From positions 2,046,001-2,110,000 of the forward strand of contig NZ_CP016180.1 in the NCBI RefSeq assembly GCF_013377295.1: a DNA stretch of 64,000 bases. Direction: 5' to 3'. Below the pieces are notes generated by a model. That model searched no databases. It was not told the DNA's origin and saw only the letters and a program-made list of their open reading frames with translations. Positions 53,245 through 63,972 of the stretch are shown here, in pieces (position 1 is the first letter of the stretch; the number at the start of each line of letters is the position of its first letter). Position numbers and translations under genes: made by a program. The stretch is from Pasteurella skyensis. Its GTDB lineage: Bacteria > Pseudomonadota > Gammaproteobacteria > Enterobacterales > Pasteurellaceae.

Positions 53245-54334
53245 GGCATAGTAGACAAAATAGTTGGTAATTTTGAGGAGCTATGCCCATAGTAGACAAA
53301 TGAGTTGGTTTTTATTATTTTATAAATAATTACCAACTCCTTTTATTTAGAAAATCTTTTATAAACATAATCTTATGGTATTTGGTTAAACCATTATGAT
53401 TAGATAGTTTTCGTTTAAGTTCTCCAAATAAACTTTCAAGCCTATTTGTTGTTTTTTCTATATTTAATTCAGGATATTTTTCAAAAGTAAATAAATAATC
53501 CATATTATATTTTAAGCTCCTGTAAGCACTTCTTATATTACGATGTTTAAAAGGATATTTACCCTTTTCATTTATTTTATCGGAGCGTTCATTTAAATAT
53601 TCTTTATGTTTTAAATACCAATAATGTAAATTAATATAGAACTCGTTTTTAGAGCTATTTTTTAATGTTTTAACTAATATTTTTAGCTCTTTTCCCGCTT
53701 CAGATTTAGGGTTCCTTGTTAATTTCCTTATTACATTTGTTATTTGATGAAATTGGCAAAGTTGTGCAGGCGTATTTAAAAAATCTCTTAATAATCCTCG
53801 TCTTCCATCACAAGTAATAGATTGAATAATATAGCCTTTTTCTCTTAATTTATTCATTGCTAATAGATAATAAAGATTTTTTTCTGTTGTCACAATTTGA
53901 TGATAAATTACCTTCTTTGATAAAGTGTCCATAAAAACGAGAACACCAAAATTTCGACCAAAGAAAGTGGTATCCATCATTAAGTTCAATTTATTATTTT
54001 GTGGGATATTTAATGGCGTTTTAGGGGCTTTTAAAACATATCTTTGAATAGTTCTAACAGAGCAATTATATTTAATTGCTAGTTGCTTATAGGTTTGTTT
54101 ACCTTCTGTGTAATCTAGCCAAATTTGGCTTGAATTTAAGGATTTTTTGAAGGTAAAAGTTTTATTACAAATAGAGCATTTATAACGTTGAACATTATTT
54201 TGGGTACCATATTTGTGAATATTCGTTTTATGACAAAAAGGACAAGTTTTTTATTCATTTTCAAAAAAGTGGGCTAAAGCACAGTAATATAAAGCTTTAA
54301 CCCATTTTTTACCAACTATTTTGTCTACTATGCC
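53245..54334 (-). mobile_element. IS256-like insertion sequence, about 1090 bp
   Basis: Perfect 26-bp terminal inverted repeats lie at 53245-53270 (GGCATAGTAGACAAAATAGT...) and 54309-54334. The element is flanked by the 8-bp target duplication TTAAAATT at 53237-53244 and 54335-54342. An 8-bp duplication and a DDE transposase with zinc-binding N-terminus fit the IS256-like group. A second, diverged end (CATAGTAGACAAATGAGTTG) lies inside the left terminus at 53288-53307. The element sits between nanM and the tRNA genes. Confidence 0.92.
53330..54258 (-). pseudogene. transposase, frameshifted near its start
   Basis: Minus-strand reading from ATG 54258 gives MNKK and then hits a run of six A (54247-54252). 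The frame that carries the protein (TCPFCHKTNIHKYG, RYKCSICNKTF) would need seven A. Downstream everything is open: a zinc ribbon with two CxxC pairs, a helix-turn-helix (TYKQLAIKYNCSVRTIQRY), then catalytic Asp in MDTTFFGRN, Asp in CDGRRGLL and Glu in NRLESLFGELKRK. About 309 codons. It may be dead, or rescued by slippage on the A-run. The family is probably IS256, variant zinc-binding type. Confidence 0.8.
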
Positions 54335-54356
54335 TTAAAATTGAATTAAAAAGAAG

Positions 54357-54433
54357 TGGTCGGCGAGATAGGATTCGAACCTACGACCCACTGGTCCCAA
54401 ACCAGTTGCGCTACCAAGCTGCGCTACTCGCCG
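54357..54433 (-). tRNA. tRNA-Pro (UGG)
   Basis: A 77-nt cloverleaf with encoded CCA. The acceptor stem CGGCGAG/CTCGCCG, the anticodon arm CTGGT-TTTGGGA-ACCAG and the T arm with GGTTCGAATCC are all visible. It is the last of three tRNA genes on this strand. Confidence 0.95.
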
Positions 54434-54458
54434 ATCTTAATTTGAATTAGACAAAAAA

Positions 54459-54534
54459 TGGGGTGGCTAATGGGATTTGAACCCACGACAACCGGAATCA
54501 CAATCCGGGGCTCTACCAACTGAGCTATAGCCAC
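54459..54534 (-). tRNA. tRNA-His (GUG)
   Basis: A 76-nt cloverleaf with encoded CCA; acceptor GTGGCTA/TAGCCAC and GTG in the anticodon loop. The base at 54535 gives the extra G-1 opposite the C discriminator that is typical of tRNA-His. Confidence 0.95.
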
Positions 54535-54570
54535 CATTGTCTATTTTTTTGTTGTATTAGCATTAACGTC

Positions 54571-54647
<77 letters not shown>

Positions 54648-54813
54648 CTTTAAGTACTGCGTCGTTGCGAGAGCGTATGTTAGTGATTTTATAAGCTATT
54701 GTCTAGCATTTTTTTGCATTTTTTTACTGATTGAGGGGAATTTATCCAAAAACAGAAATTATTTGCAAAAAGTGTTACCGATCATACCGCTTAAAAAATA
54801 TTTTGTAAGCTTA

Positions 54814-55503
54814 TTATCCCATTGAGTAATAAAGTTTACCTATTTCTATTTTTTGACGACCACTTGCCTCTCGCCATCGATTAGAATCTCGCAATGAGTA
54901 CACGCAACCGCAATATTCTTGTTGATAAAATTGCTCGCGTTTACTAATTTCTATCATTCGCTGTGAACCACCACCTTTACGCCAGTTATAATCCCAATAT
55001 TCAACGTCACTATAGGGTTCCGCCGCTCTATGACCACAACCATTGATTTGATGCATATCCTTCCAACGAGAAATTCCTAAACAGCTAGTATAGACTGGAA
55101 AACCATTTTCGTGTGCATACTGTGCCGCTTTTTCAAAACGCATATCAAAGCACATTGTACAACGAATACCTCGTTCTGGTTCATCTTCCATTCCTTTTGC
55201 TCGCTCAAACCAATCTGCACGATTATAATCTGCATCAATAAAAGGAATATTATATTTCTCTGCAAAACGAATATTTTCTTCTTTACGAATTAAGTATTCT
55301 TTTAATGGATGAATATTTGGGTTATAAAAATAAATGGTAAACTCTATCCCTGATGCCAAAATGGCTTCCATTACTTCCCCTGAACAAGGTGCACAGCAAG
55401 AATGCAATAATAACTTTTTATGCCCATTTGGTAATTCTAGTTGTGGACGAACAAAAGGTGCATTTGGATCTTTTTTCCGACGACGTTTTTTATATTGTTC
55501 CAT
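54814..55503 (-). CDS. queH: epoxyqueuosine reductase QueH
   Basis: 229 residues (former DUF208). Cysteine motifs [27 protein letters not shown] and YCGCVYS are those that bind the iron-sulfur and iron centres of QueH. It performs the last step of queuosine synthesis in tRNA, replacing the unrelated QueG. It starts 3 bp after the dacA stop and so belongs to the elongation operon by position, although its job is tRNA modification. Confidence 0.92.
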   Translation of the reverse strand: MEQYKKRRRKKDPNAPFVRPQLELPNGHKKLLLHSCCAPCSGEVMEAILASGIEFTIYFYNPNIHPLKEYLIRKEENIRFAEKYNIPFIDADYNRADWFERAKGMEDEPERGIRCTMCFDMRFEKAAQYAHENGFPVYTSCLGISRWKDMHQINGCGHRAAEPYSDVEYWDYNWRKGGGSQRMIEISKREQFYQQEYCGCVYSLRDSNRWREASGRQKIEIGKLYYSMG

Positions 55504-55506
55504 AAC

Positions 55507-56688
55507 TTATTCAAAAAATCCTTTTACAGTTAACACAACCCAATCCCAAGCTTGCCCAAATATATTTGTTTCCGCCACATCTGACATTACCTGTAAATCA
55601 ACGGAAGAAATGTTTTTGCCTTCTAGCTGATACATAATTTTACCAACCACTTGACCTTTTACAAGAGGTGCCTTAAGTGCTTTACTTTCCAGCTTATAAT
55701 GTGCTTTTAACTCTGATTTTTTACCTTTAGGAACAGTAATATAGTGATCTTTAAATGAACCTAACTTAATATTATTTTGTGTTCCATAATAAACACTTTG
55801 ATCTACCAACGCTTCACCCGCCTTTAACAATTTAAAGGTTTCAAAGTTGGAAAATCCCCATCTCAATAATTTCTTGCTTTCTCTTTCTCTGCCTTTATAA
55901 GTAGAGACTCCCATTACAACAGAAATTAGACGCATATTATCATTGGTTGCAGAAGCAACTAGATTATAACCCGCTTCATCAGTATGGCCTGTTTTCATAC
56001 CATCAACATTCATTGATTTATCCCACAATAAACCATTGCGATTACGCTGTTTAATTTTGTTGAAAGTAAACTCTTTTTCTGAATAAACTTTATATTCTTC
56101 AGGTAAGTCTCTAATAATATGCGAACCAATAATAGCGATATCTCGAGCTGAAGAATATTGTTTTGGATTATCTAAGCCGTGTACTGTTGCAAAATGTGTA
56201 TTTTTCAAACCAAACTTTTTAACGTATTGGTTCATTATATTAATAAAGCCTTCTTGAGAGCCAGACACGTGCTCAGCCATTGCCACACAAGCATCATTAC
56301 CTGAAGCAATAATAATGCCTCGATTTAGTTGTTCAACTGATACTTTTTGGTTTAAATTTAAAAACATTTTGGATGAACCTGGAAACTTATAACCCCAAGC
56401 ATCATTGGATACAGTGACGATATCATCATAGCTAATATGTCCCTGCTTGATTGCTGAACCAACAACATAACTTGTCATCATTTTAGTTAAACTTGCAGGA
56501 TAATGACGTTGATCTGGATTTAAACTTGCTAAAACTTGTCCAGAATTATAATCCATCAATATATATGTTTTAGCCTTTAATGACGGTAATGTCGAGGTAA
56601 AATCCACCTCATTATTAGCGTAAGTCAGAGATGACATTGCCATTACACATACGCCTAATTTATATAAATGATTTTTAATCTGTAACAT
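55507..56688 (-). CDS. dacA: D-alanyl-D-alanine carboxypeptidase (PBP5 type)
   Basis: A 393-residue periplasmic enzyme. A signal peptide (about 24 residues, ending TYA) precedes the penicillin-binding motifs S66LTK, SGND and KTGHTDEAGYN, then a beta-rich C-terminal domain and a final amphipathic helix (NIFGQAWDWVVLTVKGFF) that anchors it to the inner membrane. It trims pentapeptides in peptidoglycan. It lies between rlpA and queH, 12 bp from rlpA. Confidence 0.95.
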   Translation of the reverse strand: MLQIKNHLYKLGVCVMAMSSLTYANNEVDFTSTLPSLKAKTYILMDYNSGQVLASLNPDQRHYPASLTKMMTSYVVGSAIKQGHISYDDIVTVSNDAWGYKFPGSSKMFLNLNQKVSVEQLNRGIIIASGNDACVAMAEHVSGSQEGFINIMNQYVKKFGLKNTHFATVHGLDNPKQYSSARDIAIIGSHIIRDLPEEYKVYSEKEFTFNKIKQRNRNGLLWDKSMNVDGMKTGHTDEAGYNLVASATNDNMRLISVVMGVSTYKGRERESKKLLRWGFSNFETFKLLKAGEALVDQSVYYGTQNNIKLGSFKDHYITVPKGKKSELKAHYKLESKALKAPLVKGQVVGKIMYQLEGKNISSVDLQVMSDVAETNIFGQAWDWVVLTVKGFFE

Positions 56689-56700
56689 ATCTACCCCTGT

Positions 56701-57522
56701 TTATTTACTAGAATATGTATAAACCTTATGGTGTGTTAAAAGAGCTAGCTGTTTTTTTAAGGTCTGTGCATGTGCAGCATTTTTTGCTGAAATTAACACA
56801 TCGTAATATTTTCCTTGCTTCTTAATTATCGCCTTTGGTCTCACTGCACGAATAATTTCTTGAGCACTTTTTTGGGACTTAAATCCAAGTACTTTGACAA
56901 CCGTTGGGCTTAAATTCTCAATTTTATATACTCTTTTTTGATTTCCCTTAATTTTAAGAGACAATCCTGATTTTTTAGCTATTTTTAATAAAGAAGCCGT
57001 GCCTTTTCCTGAAATATAGCCATTTTTATCTACGTGTAATGCTTCCATTTTTACTTTTGCAACACCTGATTTAAGCATACCTAAAGAACGTGCAGCTCGC
57101 TTAGAAAGATCTAAAATACGTTTTTTACTAAATGGGCCTCGATCATTTACCCTTACGATAATTTTACGTCCATTACGAAGATTTTCCACGAGTAAATAAG
57201 TACCAAAAGCTAAGGTTTTATGTGCTGCTGTAAAATGGTTTTCATTAAAAATTTCACCATTTGCTGTTTTTCGCCCATTAAACTTACCGCCATAATAGCT
57301 TGCCATTCCCACAGCATGATAACGAGCAGAGGCCTCTTTTCCTAAGGTTGTATATTTTTTCCCTCTATCACGATAACTATATCTTTTGGTTGAGACTTTT
57401 GAAGGATGTAACTCCGCTCCTTTTAATCCCATTTTTTGTATCGATGATTTTGCTGTGACAGGTAAGACCGACATCACCATCATCGTTACTAATAACGTAC
57501 TAATAATTCTTCTAAATTGCAT
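56701..57522 (-). CDS. rlpA: RlpA, septal-ring peptidoglycan transglycosylase family
   Basis: 273 residues. A signal peptide (MQFRRIISTLLVTMMVMSVL then PVTA) is followed by a double-psi beta-barrel domain (GMASYYGGKFNGRKTANGE, then VRVNDRGPFSKKRILDLSKR) and a C-terminal SPOR domain (YYDVLISAKNAAHAQTLKKQ). RlpA cleaves naked glycan strands at the septum. Unlike E. coli RlpA, no lipobox cysteine is seen after the signal peptide, so this one may be soluble in the periplasm. It sits in the rod operon, 13 bp after mrdB. Confidence 0.9.
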   Translation of the reverse strand: MQFRRIISTLLVTMMVMSVLPVTAKSSIQKMGLKGAELHPSKVSTKRYSYRDRGKKYTTLGKEASARYHAVGMASYYGGKFNGRKTANGEIFNENHFTAAHKTLAFGTYLLVENLRNGRKIIVRVNDRGPFSKKRILDLSKRAARSLGMLKSGVAKVKMEALHVDKNGYISGKGTASLLKIAKKSGLSLKIKGNQKRVYKIENLSPTVVKVLGFKSQKSAQEIIRAVRPKAIIKKQGKYYDVLISAKNAAHAQTLKKQLALLTHHKVYTYSSK

Positions 57523-57535
57523 AATATCCCTTTAA

Positions 57536-58684
57536 TTAAATTGTTCTTTGTTTACCTGTAAATTTTCTATTGTAAGGATTTGTATCTTTCTGTTTTGCCT
57601 GATGTACGTAAGTAGACATAACTAAACCAAACGCCGCCATCAAAGTCACAAAAGATGTTCCCCCATAACTAAAAAGGGGTAATGGTACACCAACCACAGG
57701 AAGAATACCACTAACCATACCAATATTTACAAAGACATAAACGAAAAATAACAGAGCCGTTCCTCCTGAAATAAAGCGTCCAAAAGCAGAGCTCGCTTTC
57801 ACCCCAATAATCAACCCTCTTGCAATAATAAAAAGATAAATAGCAAGAAGAATTAATACACCAACCATTCCTTGCTCTTCGCCTAATACCGCAAAAATAA
57901 AATCCGTATGTGGTTCTGGCAGAAACTCCAATTGAGATTGTGTCCCCTCTAGCCAACCCTTTCCATAAAATCCGCCAGAGCCAATTGCAATTTTAGACTG
58001 AATAATATGATAACCCGCACCTAATGGTTCTCTTTCTGGATCAAGTAGCGTCATTACTCGTCTTTTTTGATAATCGTGCATCAAATAAAACCACATTACA
58101 GGAATAAAAGCTGCTAGAGCTAAGATGCCAGAGCCAATTAATTTCCAACTCAATCCTGCAAGAAATAAAACAAACATTCCTGCAGCAAAAACTAACAATG
58201 ATGTTCCTAAATCAGGTTGTATCGCAACAAGTAACGTTGGTACTATAATAATTAACAATACAATTGCTGTATCTTTTAATGATGGAGGTAAAGCTCGTTT
58301 TCCCAAATAACTTGCAACCATTAAAGGTACCGCAAGCTTTGCTATCTCTGAAGGCTGGAAACGCACAAATCCTAAATTTAACCATCGTTGAGCCCCTTTA
58401 CTGACTTCACCAGTGACATCTACTAATACCAATAAAATAAGACACACACAATAAAGTAGTGGTGATATTTTTTGATAAAATAGAGGAGGTAATAACGCCA
58501 TAAAGAATAAAACACCAAACCCAAGAGTTACCTGAATGATTCGATTAGTAAACATTCTCTCATTTGCACCACTTGCACTATAAAGCACCCATAATCCATA
58601 ACTTGTGATTACAAACAGTCCCAATAATAACCAAATATCCATATCTAATATTTTTTTTATATAGGTGACAAATTGCTTACTCAT
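57536..58684 (-). CDS. mrdB: RodA, peptidoglycan polymerase of the elongasome
   Basis: A 382-residue SEDS-family membrane protein with about ten membrane segments. Typical motifs are [49 protein letters not shown] and [14 protein letters not shown]. It works with PBP2 to extend glycan strands during elongation. Its start overlaps the mrdA stop by 4 bp. Confidence 0.95.
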   Translation of the reverse strand: MSKQFVTYIKKILDMDIWLLLGLFVITSYGLWVLYSASGANERMFTNRIIQVTLGFGVLFFMALLPPLFYQKISPLLYCVCLILLVLVDVTGEVSKGAQRWLNLGFVRFQPSEIAKLAVPLMVASYLGKRALPPSLKDTAIVLLIIIVPTLLVAIQPDLGTSLLVFAAGMFVLFLAGLSWKLIGSGILALAAFIPVMWFYLMHDYQKRRVMTLLDPEREPLGAGYHIIQSKIAIGSGGFYGKGWLEGTQSQLEFLPEPHTDFIFAVLGEEQGMVGVLILLAIYLFIIARGLIIGVKASSAFGRFISGGTALLFFVYVFVNIGMVSGILPVVGVPLPLFSYGGTSFVTLMAAFGLVMSTYVHQAKQKDTNPYNRKFTGKQRTI

Positions 58685-60627
58685 TGTCTTTCCTCTTGTT
58701 TGAGAGGTTGATTTTCTATATATTGCATATTTTTAAATATATCTGAGTTAAGTAAAATATAATCCATAATCTTTCTCACAACTGGTGCTGCATTACTGGA
58801 GCCTCCACCCGCATTTTCCAAAATGATAGAAATGATAACTTTAGGATCTTCATAAGGTGCGAAACTAATAAACAACGCATGATCATGAAGTTCTTTTTTT
58901 AACTCTTTAGCATCATATTCTTGGTTTTCTGCCAAACTAAATACTTGGGCGGTACCTGATTTTCCCGCTATATGATAAGGAGTATCTAAAAAAGCTTTAC
59001 GAGCAGTTCCATTCAGTGCATTTGTTACACTATACATTCCTTGCTTTGCCTCTTTCCAAAAATGCTTAGGAACATTTTTAATATCATCATATAGCTTTGG
59101 ATCCTGATATGATTGCATCTTCTCCCCAACAATTTCTTTCATTAAATGAGGCGTATTTACTTTACCGTTATTAACCAATACCGCCAATGCTTTCGCTAAC
59201 TGTAGAGGAGTTGCAATCCAATAACCCTGTCCAATACCAATAGAAACTGTATCACCTTGTAGCCAAGATTGTTTATAACGTTTTTGCTTCCATTCTCGAC
59301 TCGGCATAATAGCTGATGACTCTTCAAAAATATCAATTCCTGTTTGCATACCAAAACCAAACTTTTTCATCCATTTTGATACTTTATCAATCCCTAAATT
59401 AAATGCTAATTGATAAAAATAAGTATCTGAAGACTCCGCTATCGCCTTGTTTAAGTTAGTATGACCGTGCCCAACTCTTTTCCAATCCCTAAATTTACGA
59501 CTTGTATTAGGCACAACCCAATAACCTGGATCAAAAATTGTCATTTGAGGAGTAATAACACCTTCGGTTAGCCCTGCCACAGCCATAAAAGGTTTAATAG
59601 TAGAAGCTGGCGGATAGGCACCTTGTGTTGCTCGACTATAAAGTGGACGATTAGGATTGTTCAACAATTTCGTATAATTATCATAAGAAATACCATCTAC
59701 AAATAGATTATTATTGTAACTTGGCTTAGTCACCATTGCTAATATACTGCTATCCCTTGCATCTAAAACAACCACCGCTCCTTTCTTATCTTCAAGTAAA
59801 TTAGAAATATAATTCTGTAAATCAACATCAAGTGTTAATTGGATACTACTTCCTGCAACAGAGGTTTTCTCTCGTAATTTGCGAATAACCTTACCACGAT
59901 TATTAATTTCAACTTCTTCAAGCCCTGTTATACCGTGTAGTTGGTCTTCATAATATTTTTCTATTCCACGCTTACCTATATTATGCATACCCGCATACTG
60001 TTGATATTTCCCTTCTTCTTTTAATTTTTTCTGATCTTTATCATTAATTTTTGCCACATAACCAATAATGTGTGTTAACGACTCACCATAAGGATAATGA
60101 CGTTTAAAATAGGGTTTTACATCAATATTTGGAAACAGATATTGATTAACAGCAAAACGAGCAATTTGCTCTTCCGTTAAATTTTTCTTAAGAAAGATAG
60201 GCGTGTAGTGAGAAGCTCTTCTGCGCTCTTTATGAAACTCTTCAATATCCTTATCCGTTAACCCAACAATCTCTTTTAATTTCTCTAACGTTTTCTCAAG
60301 ATTATCCACTTTTTCAGGCACTACATACAGCCCAAAATAAGTTAAATTTTCAGCCAATACCCTACCTTTGCGATCATAAATCAACCCTCTTACAGGAGGT
60401 ACAGGTAATAATTTTATACGGTTACCATTAGAGCGAGTTTGATAAGTTTTATAATCAGATACTTGCAGATGATAAATATTCACCAACAAAACGGCTGTTA
60501 AAATTAAAACACCAAGAAACCCAACCAATGCTCGACGAGCAAAGAGATTTGATTCAGCTTTGCTATTTCTTACACTATTGTTTTCTAGTGATTTAAAATG
60601 GTGCTTCTGATTAAATACTTTTTTCAT
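58681..60627 (-). CDS. mrdA: PBP2, transpeptidase of the elongasome
   Basis: 648 residues. One N-terminal membrane anchor ([20 protein letters not shown]) precedes a pedestal/dimerisation domain with [15 protein letters not shown] and a transpeptidase domain with ASTIKP (SxxK), AESSDTYFY (SxN-like SSD) and GKSGTAQVF (KSG). It cross-links peptidoglycan with RodA. Its start overlaps the rlmH stop by 1 bp, and the gene is coupled to mrdB. Confidence 0.95.
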   Translation of the reverse strand: MKKVFNQKHHFKSLENNSVRNSKAESNLFARRALVGFLGVLILTAVLLVNIYHLQVSDYKTYQTRSNGNRIKLLPVPPVRGLIYDRKGRVLAENLTYFGLYVVPEKVDNLEKTLEKLKEIVGLTDKDIEEFHKERRRASHYTPIFLKKNLTEEQIARFAVNQYLFPNIDVKPYFKRHYPYGESLTHIIGYVAKINDKDQKKLKEEGKYQQYAGMHNIGKRGIEKYYEDQLHGITGLEEVEINNRGKVIRKLREKTSVAGSSIQLTLDVDLQNYISNLLEDKKGAVVVLDARDSSILAMVTKPSYNNNLFVDGISYDNYTKLLNNPNRPLYSRATQGAYPPASTIKPFMAVAGLTEGVITPQMTIFDPGYWVVPNTSRKFRDWKRVGHGHTNLNKAIAESSDTYFYQLAFNLGIDKVSKWMKKFGFGMQTGIDIFEESSAIMPSREWKQKRYKQSWLQGDTVSIGIGQGYWIATPLQLAKALAVLVNNGKVNTPHLMKEIVGEKMQSYQDPKLYDDIKNVPKHFWKEAKQGMYSVTNALNGTARKAFLDTPYHIAGKSGTAQVFSLAENQEYDAKELKKELHDHALFISFAPYEDPKVIISIILENAGGGSSNAAPVVRKIMDYILLNSDIFKNMQYIENQPLKQEERQ

Positions 60628-61094
60628 TATTCTCGATGATAAGGATGATTAGTCGTTAATGACCATGCTCGATATAAACTTTCAGCCACAACCACTCTCA
60701 CTAAGGGATGAGGTAAAGTTAACGGAGATAAAGACCAGCTCTGCTCTGCCCGTTGTTTACATTCAGAAGCAAGTCCTTCAGGGCCTCCTATCAATAAGCT
60801 CACATCTCGTCCATCATTTTTCCATATTTCTAATTGCTGAGCTAACTGCCCAGTTGTCCAAGGCTTACCCGGAATATCTAAAGTAACAATGCGATTACGC
60901 CCACAGGCGTTTAACATCGCATAACCCTCTTGATCTAAAATTCGTTTAATATCGGCATTTTTACCTCGCTTCCCTGCTGGAATCTCGACCAATTCGAACG
61001 GCATATCCTTAGGAAAACGACATTGATACTCTTCAAAACCTGTTGTTACCCATTTTGGCATTTTTGTACCAACAGCAACTAACTGAATTTTCAT
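60627..61094 (-). CDS. rlmH: 23S rRNA pseudouridine-1915 N3-methyltransferase
   Basis: A 155-residue SPOUT-family protein of normal length. It starts [20 protein letters not shown], has the cofactor loop [15 protein letters not shown] and ends in NHPYHRE. It methylates the pseudouridine at position 1915 in helix 69 of 23S rRNA. The gene starts 4 bp inside the end of rsfS. Confidence 0.95.
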   Translation of the reverse strand: MKIQLVAVGTKMPKWVTTGFEEYQCRFPKDMPFELVEIPAGKRGKNADIKRILDQEGYAMLNACGRNRIVTLDIPGKPWTTGQLAQQLEIWKNDGRDVSLLIGGPEGLASECKQRAEQSWSLSPLTLPHPLVRVVVAESLYRAWSLTTNHPYHRE

Positions 61095-61408
61095 TTATGC
61101 CACAATTTCTCTAATTGATACAATTCACGGCTATCTTGTTGCAAAATATGTACTATTGCTTGCCCAAAATCTACCGCTATCCAATCTGCTGTCACTTTCC
61201 CTTCAGAGGCAAAGACTTCAATACCCGCTTTTTTACTTTCTTCGGTTAAATTATCTGCCATTGAGGCTACGTGACGGCTTGATGTTCCTGTACATACAAT
61301 CATTGTATCTGTAATACTAGAGTTACCTTTTACATCAATGGTTTGTATATTCTCAGCTTTTAAATCAGCTAAGGTACTCTTTAAAAATTCAACTAAATTT
61401 ATTTCCAC
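61091..61408 (-). CDS. rsfS: ribosomal silencing factor RsfS
   Basis: 105 residues, typical in length. Motifs are [20 protein letters not shown] and [18 protein letters not shown]. RsfS binds L14 and blocks subunit joining under starvation. It is the first gene of the operon rsfS-rlmH-mrdA-mrdB-rlpA-dacA-queH. Confidence 0.95.
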   Translation of the reverse strand: MEINLVEFLKSTLADLKAENIQTIDVKGNSSITDTMIVCTGTSSRHVASMADNLTEESKKAGIEVFASEGKVTADWIAVDFGQAIVHILQQDSRELYQLEKLWHK

Positions 61409-61540
61409 TTTTCTATCCTTTTATATTAAACATACTCTTAGAAAACCTAGTATGCTATATGCTTGCATATATTTTTTGATTAATTGCAAATTTTATCACA
61501 AATCTAACCGCTTGTTTTTATGAATTACGCATTGTTTACA

Positions 61541-62080
61541 TTACTGTGCCATTTGATCCACCACTTTCATAAAACCTTCAGCAGAACTATAAACCTCTTC
61601 TTTCCCTTGTGAGAGTAACAACATATCAGAAAGTTCACGAAATGCCCCTTGTCCTCCCCCTTTTTTTAATATTAAATCAGCTTGTTTTTGAATATACTCA
61701 GGAGCATCACCTACAGCAACGGACAAACCGCAAACCTCAAAAGCAGGTAAATCTAAGGTATCATCACCAATATAAGCGGTTTCTTCAGGAGTGACACCCG
61801 CCTCTTCAATCAATGTTAAACAAGCAGTACGTTTTTCCATTTTACCCAATAAAAAATAAGGAATTTTTAATACCTCAATGCGTTTACGTAATAAAGGTGA
61901 ATCCCCACCAGAAAGAATCGCAACTTTTACTCCTGTAGCTAAAAGCATCTTTATCCCTAAGCCATCTTTTACGTGAAATTTTTTTAATTCTTCACCTTTC
62001 TCGTTGTAATACAGACCGCCATCAGTTAAAACACCATCAACATCACTAATTACTAATTTGATTTTTGTTAACTGCTTCAT
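61541..62080 (-). CDS. kdsC: 3-deoxy-D-manno-octulosonate 8-phosphate phosphatase
   Basis: A 179-residue HAD phosphatase of the KdsC class. Motifs are VISDVDGVLTDGGLYY (nucleophile Asp), AILSGGDSPLLRKR (motif II) and YIGDDTLDLPAF (motif IV), with no cap domain. It makes KDO for lipopolysaccharide. The usual motif II reads SGR; here it is SGG, a small deviation. The gene is separate from the rsfS operon, with an uptake-signal-like TAACCGCTTG near 61505. Confidence 0.92.
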   Translation of the reverse strand: MKQLTKIKLVISDVDGVLTDGGLYYNEKGEELKKFHVKDGLGIKMLLATGVKVAILSGGDSPLLRKRIEVLKIPYFLLGKMEKRTACLTLIEEAGVTPEETAYIGDDTLDLPAFEVCGLSVAVGDAPEYIQKQADLILKKGGGQGAFRELSDMLLLSQGKEEVYSSAEGFMKVVDQMAQ

Positions 62081-62160
62081 ATATTCCTCATTTTTTCATT
62101 GATTTAAATTAAACTACATCTTAATATTACTGGATTATAACTTAGTTTTGAGGAATAAGA

Positions 62161-62844
62161 ATGTCTATTGAACAAAATTTAAAATATATTCATCAACAAA
62201 TTTGCAAATTTTCACAACAATGTGACCGCTTACCTAATACAATAACACTTCTTGCAGTCACAAAAACAAAACCTGTCTCAGATATTGAACAAGCTATCGC
62301 CTGTGGACAACGAGCTTTTGGTGAAAATTATGTACAAGAAGGTGTAGAAAAAATTACTTATTTTAAAGATCATAAAGAGCTAGAATGGCACTTTATCGGA
62401 ACTTTACAATCTAAAAAAACTCGCCTCGTTGCAGAACATTTTGACTGGGTACAGACCCTCGATCGTTTAAAAGTGGCGACTCGACTCAATGAACAGCGCC
62501 CTACAGATATGCCTCCACTTAATGTACTTATTCAAATCAATATTAGTGATGAAGAATCGAAATCAGGTATTAATCCAAGTGAGATGCAAAGCTTCGCTAA
62601 CGAAATCATTCAGTTACCTCATTTAAAATTAAGAGGCTTAATGGCAATCCCTAAACCAGAAACAGAGCCTGAACAACAAAAAATTGCATTAAATAAAATG
62701 CAAATATTATTTCAAGAGCTCAAACAGCTTGTGCCAGATGTTGACACTCTTTCAATGGGAATGAGCGATGATATGCAAAGTGCAATTGAATGTGGTTCCA
62801 CAATGGTTCGTATTGGCAGTGCAATTTTTGGAGCAAGAAACTAA
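62161..62844 (+). CDS. yggS: YggS/PLPBP family pyridoxal-phosphate homeostasis protein
   Basis: A 227-residue single-domain PLP protein with an alanine-racemase-type barrel. The PLP lysine is in LLAVTKTKPVSDIE; other motifs are GQRAFGENYVQEGVEK, WHFIGTLQSKKTR and LSMGMSDDMQSAIECGSTMVRIG. It buffers PLP and affects amino-acid balance. The segment coding for QQICKFSQQCDRL contains a complete uptake signal in reverse, an example of the signal shaping a protein's N-terminus. It is divergent from kdsC. Confidence 0.95.
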   Translation: MSIEQNLKYIHQQICKFSQQCDRLPNTITLLAVTKTKPVSDIEQAIACGQRAFGENYVQEGVEKITYFKDHKELEWHFIGTLQSKKTRLVAEHFDWVQTLDRLKVATRLNEQRPTDMPPLNVLIQINISDEESKSGINPSEMQSFANEIIQLPHLKLRGLMAIPKPETEPEQQKIALNKMQILFQELKQLVPDVDTLSMGMSDDMQSAIECGSTMVRIGSAIFGARN

Positions 62845-62889
62845 CACTAATGCTATAATCTGACAAAATTAACTAAGATAGGTATTCTT

Positions 62890-63924
62890 TTGGCTAAAAT
62901 ACGTAAATTAACCAAAAATCAGAAGCGTCGCATTCAATCTAATCATTATAATAAAATTAATAAAAAAAATATTGAATGGCAAGATGATATGTTAGGTCAC
63001 TTTGACAATGGACTGGTAATTGCAAGACACGCCAAACACGCAGATGTAGAAACTGAAAACGGTGAAGTTTTTCGTTGCAATATACGTAGAACGCTAAAAT
63101 CTGTGGTAGTCGGTGATAAAGTATCTTGGCGAAAAGGTAGTGAACAATTGCAAGGCATTAGCGGTGTGATCGAGGCAATTTATCCTCGTAAAAATGAACT
63201 TTCTCGCCCCGATTATTATGACGGAATCAAAGTAATGGCATCAAATATTGATCAAATTATTATTGTATCTGCCGTATTGCCTGAATTGTCATTAAATATT
63301 ATTGATCGCTATTTGGTGATTTGTGAAAATGCAAAAATTCCAGCCTTAATTGTGTTAAATAAAATTGATTTATTAAATGATGATGAGCGACAAGAAGTTG
63401 AAAAACAACTCGATATCTATCGTAACATTGGTTATCAAAGCCTTTGTTTATCTGCTCAAACAGGAGAGGGAATGGAAAAATTAGACCGCTATCTTTCACA
63501 AGGTACGTCTATTTTTGTAGGACAATCTGGTGTCGGAAAATCAAGCTTAATCAACCAAATACTTCCAGAGAGCAATATACTCACTAATAAAGTGAGTACT
63601 AACTCAGGGTTAGGGCAACACACGACTACCGCTTCCTATTTATATCAATTACCACAAGGTGGTAAACTAATTGACTCTCCAGGTATTCGTGAGTTTGGCT
63701 TATGGCATTTAGAGGTGGAGCAAATCACTCAAGGTTATATAGAATTTCAATCTATTTTAGGTTTATGCAAATTCCGTGATTGTAAACACAACACCGATCC
63801 AAACTGTGCAATTAGAGAAGCTGTAGAAGAAGGCAAAATTAACCGAACTCGCTTTGAAAATTATCATCGTTTAATTGAAAGTAGTAAAGAAGTGAAAGGA
63901 CAACGCTATTTTAAAAACAATTAA
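62890..63924 (+). CDS. rsgA: ribosome small-subunit GTPase RsgA
   Basis: 344 residues from a TTG start at 62890 (AGG upstream), chosen because [18 protein letters not shown] is the typical basic N-terminus. An OB domain is followed by a circularly permuted GTPase: G4 VLNKIDLL, G1 [12 protein letters not shown] and G3 [12 protein letters not shown] zinc finger ([14 protein letters not shown]) closes the core. It helps mature 30S subunits and releases RbfA. The TTG start may keep expression low. Confidence 0.95.
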   Translation: MAKIRKLTKNQKRRIQSNHYNKINKKNIEWQDDMLGHFDNGLVIARHAKHADVETENGEVFRCNIRRTLKSVVVGDKVSWRKGSEQLQGISGVIEAIYPRKNELSRPDYYDGIKVMASNIDQIIIVSAVLPELSLNIIDRYLVICENAKIPALIVLNKIDLLNDDERQEVEKQLDIYRNIGYQSLCLSAQTGEGMEKLDRYLSQGTSIFVGQSGVGKSSLINQILPESNILTNKVSTNSGLGQHTTTASYLYQLPQGGKLIDSPGIREFGLWHLEVEQITQGYIEFQSILGLCKFRDCKHNTDPNCAIREAVEEGKINRTRFENYHRLIESSKEVKGQRYFKNN

Positions 63925-63972
63925 TTTTTATTTAAAAAAAGAGGATTACTTTACAAAAAAAGTGTTGTACAA

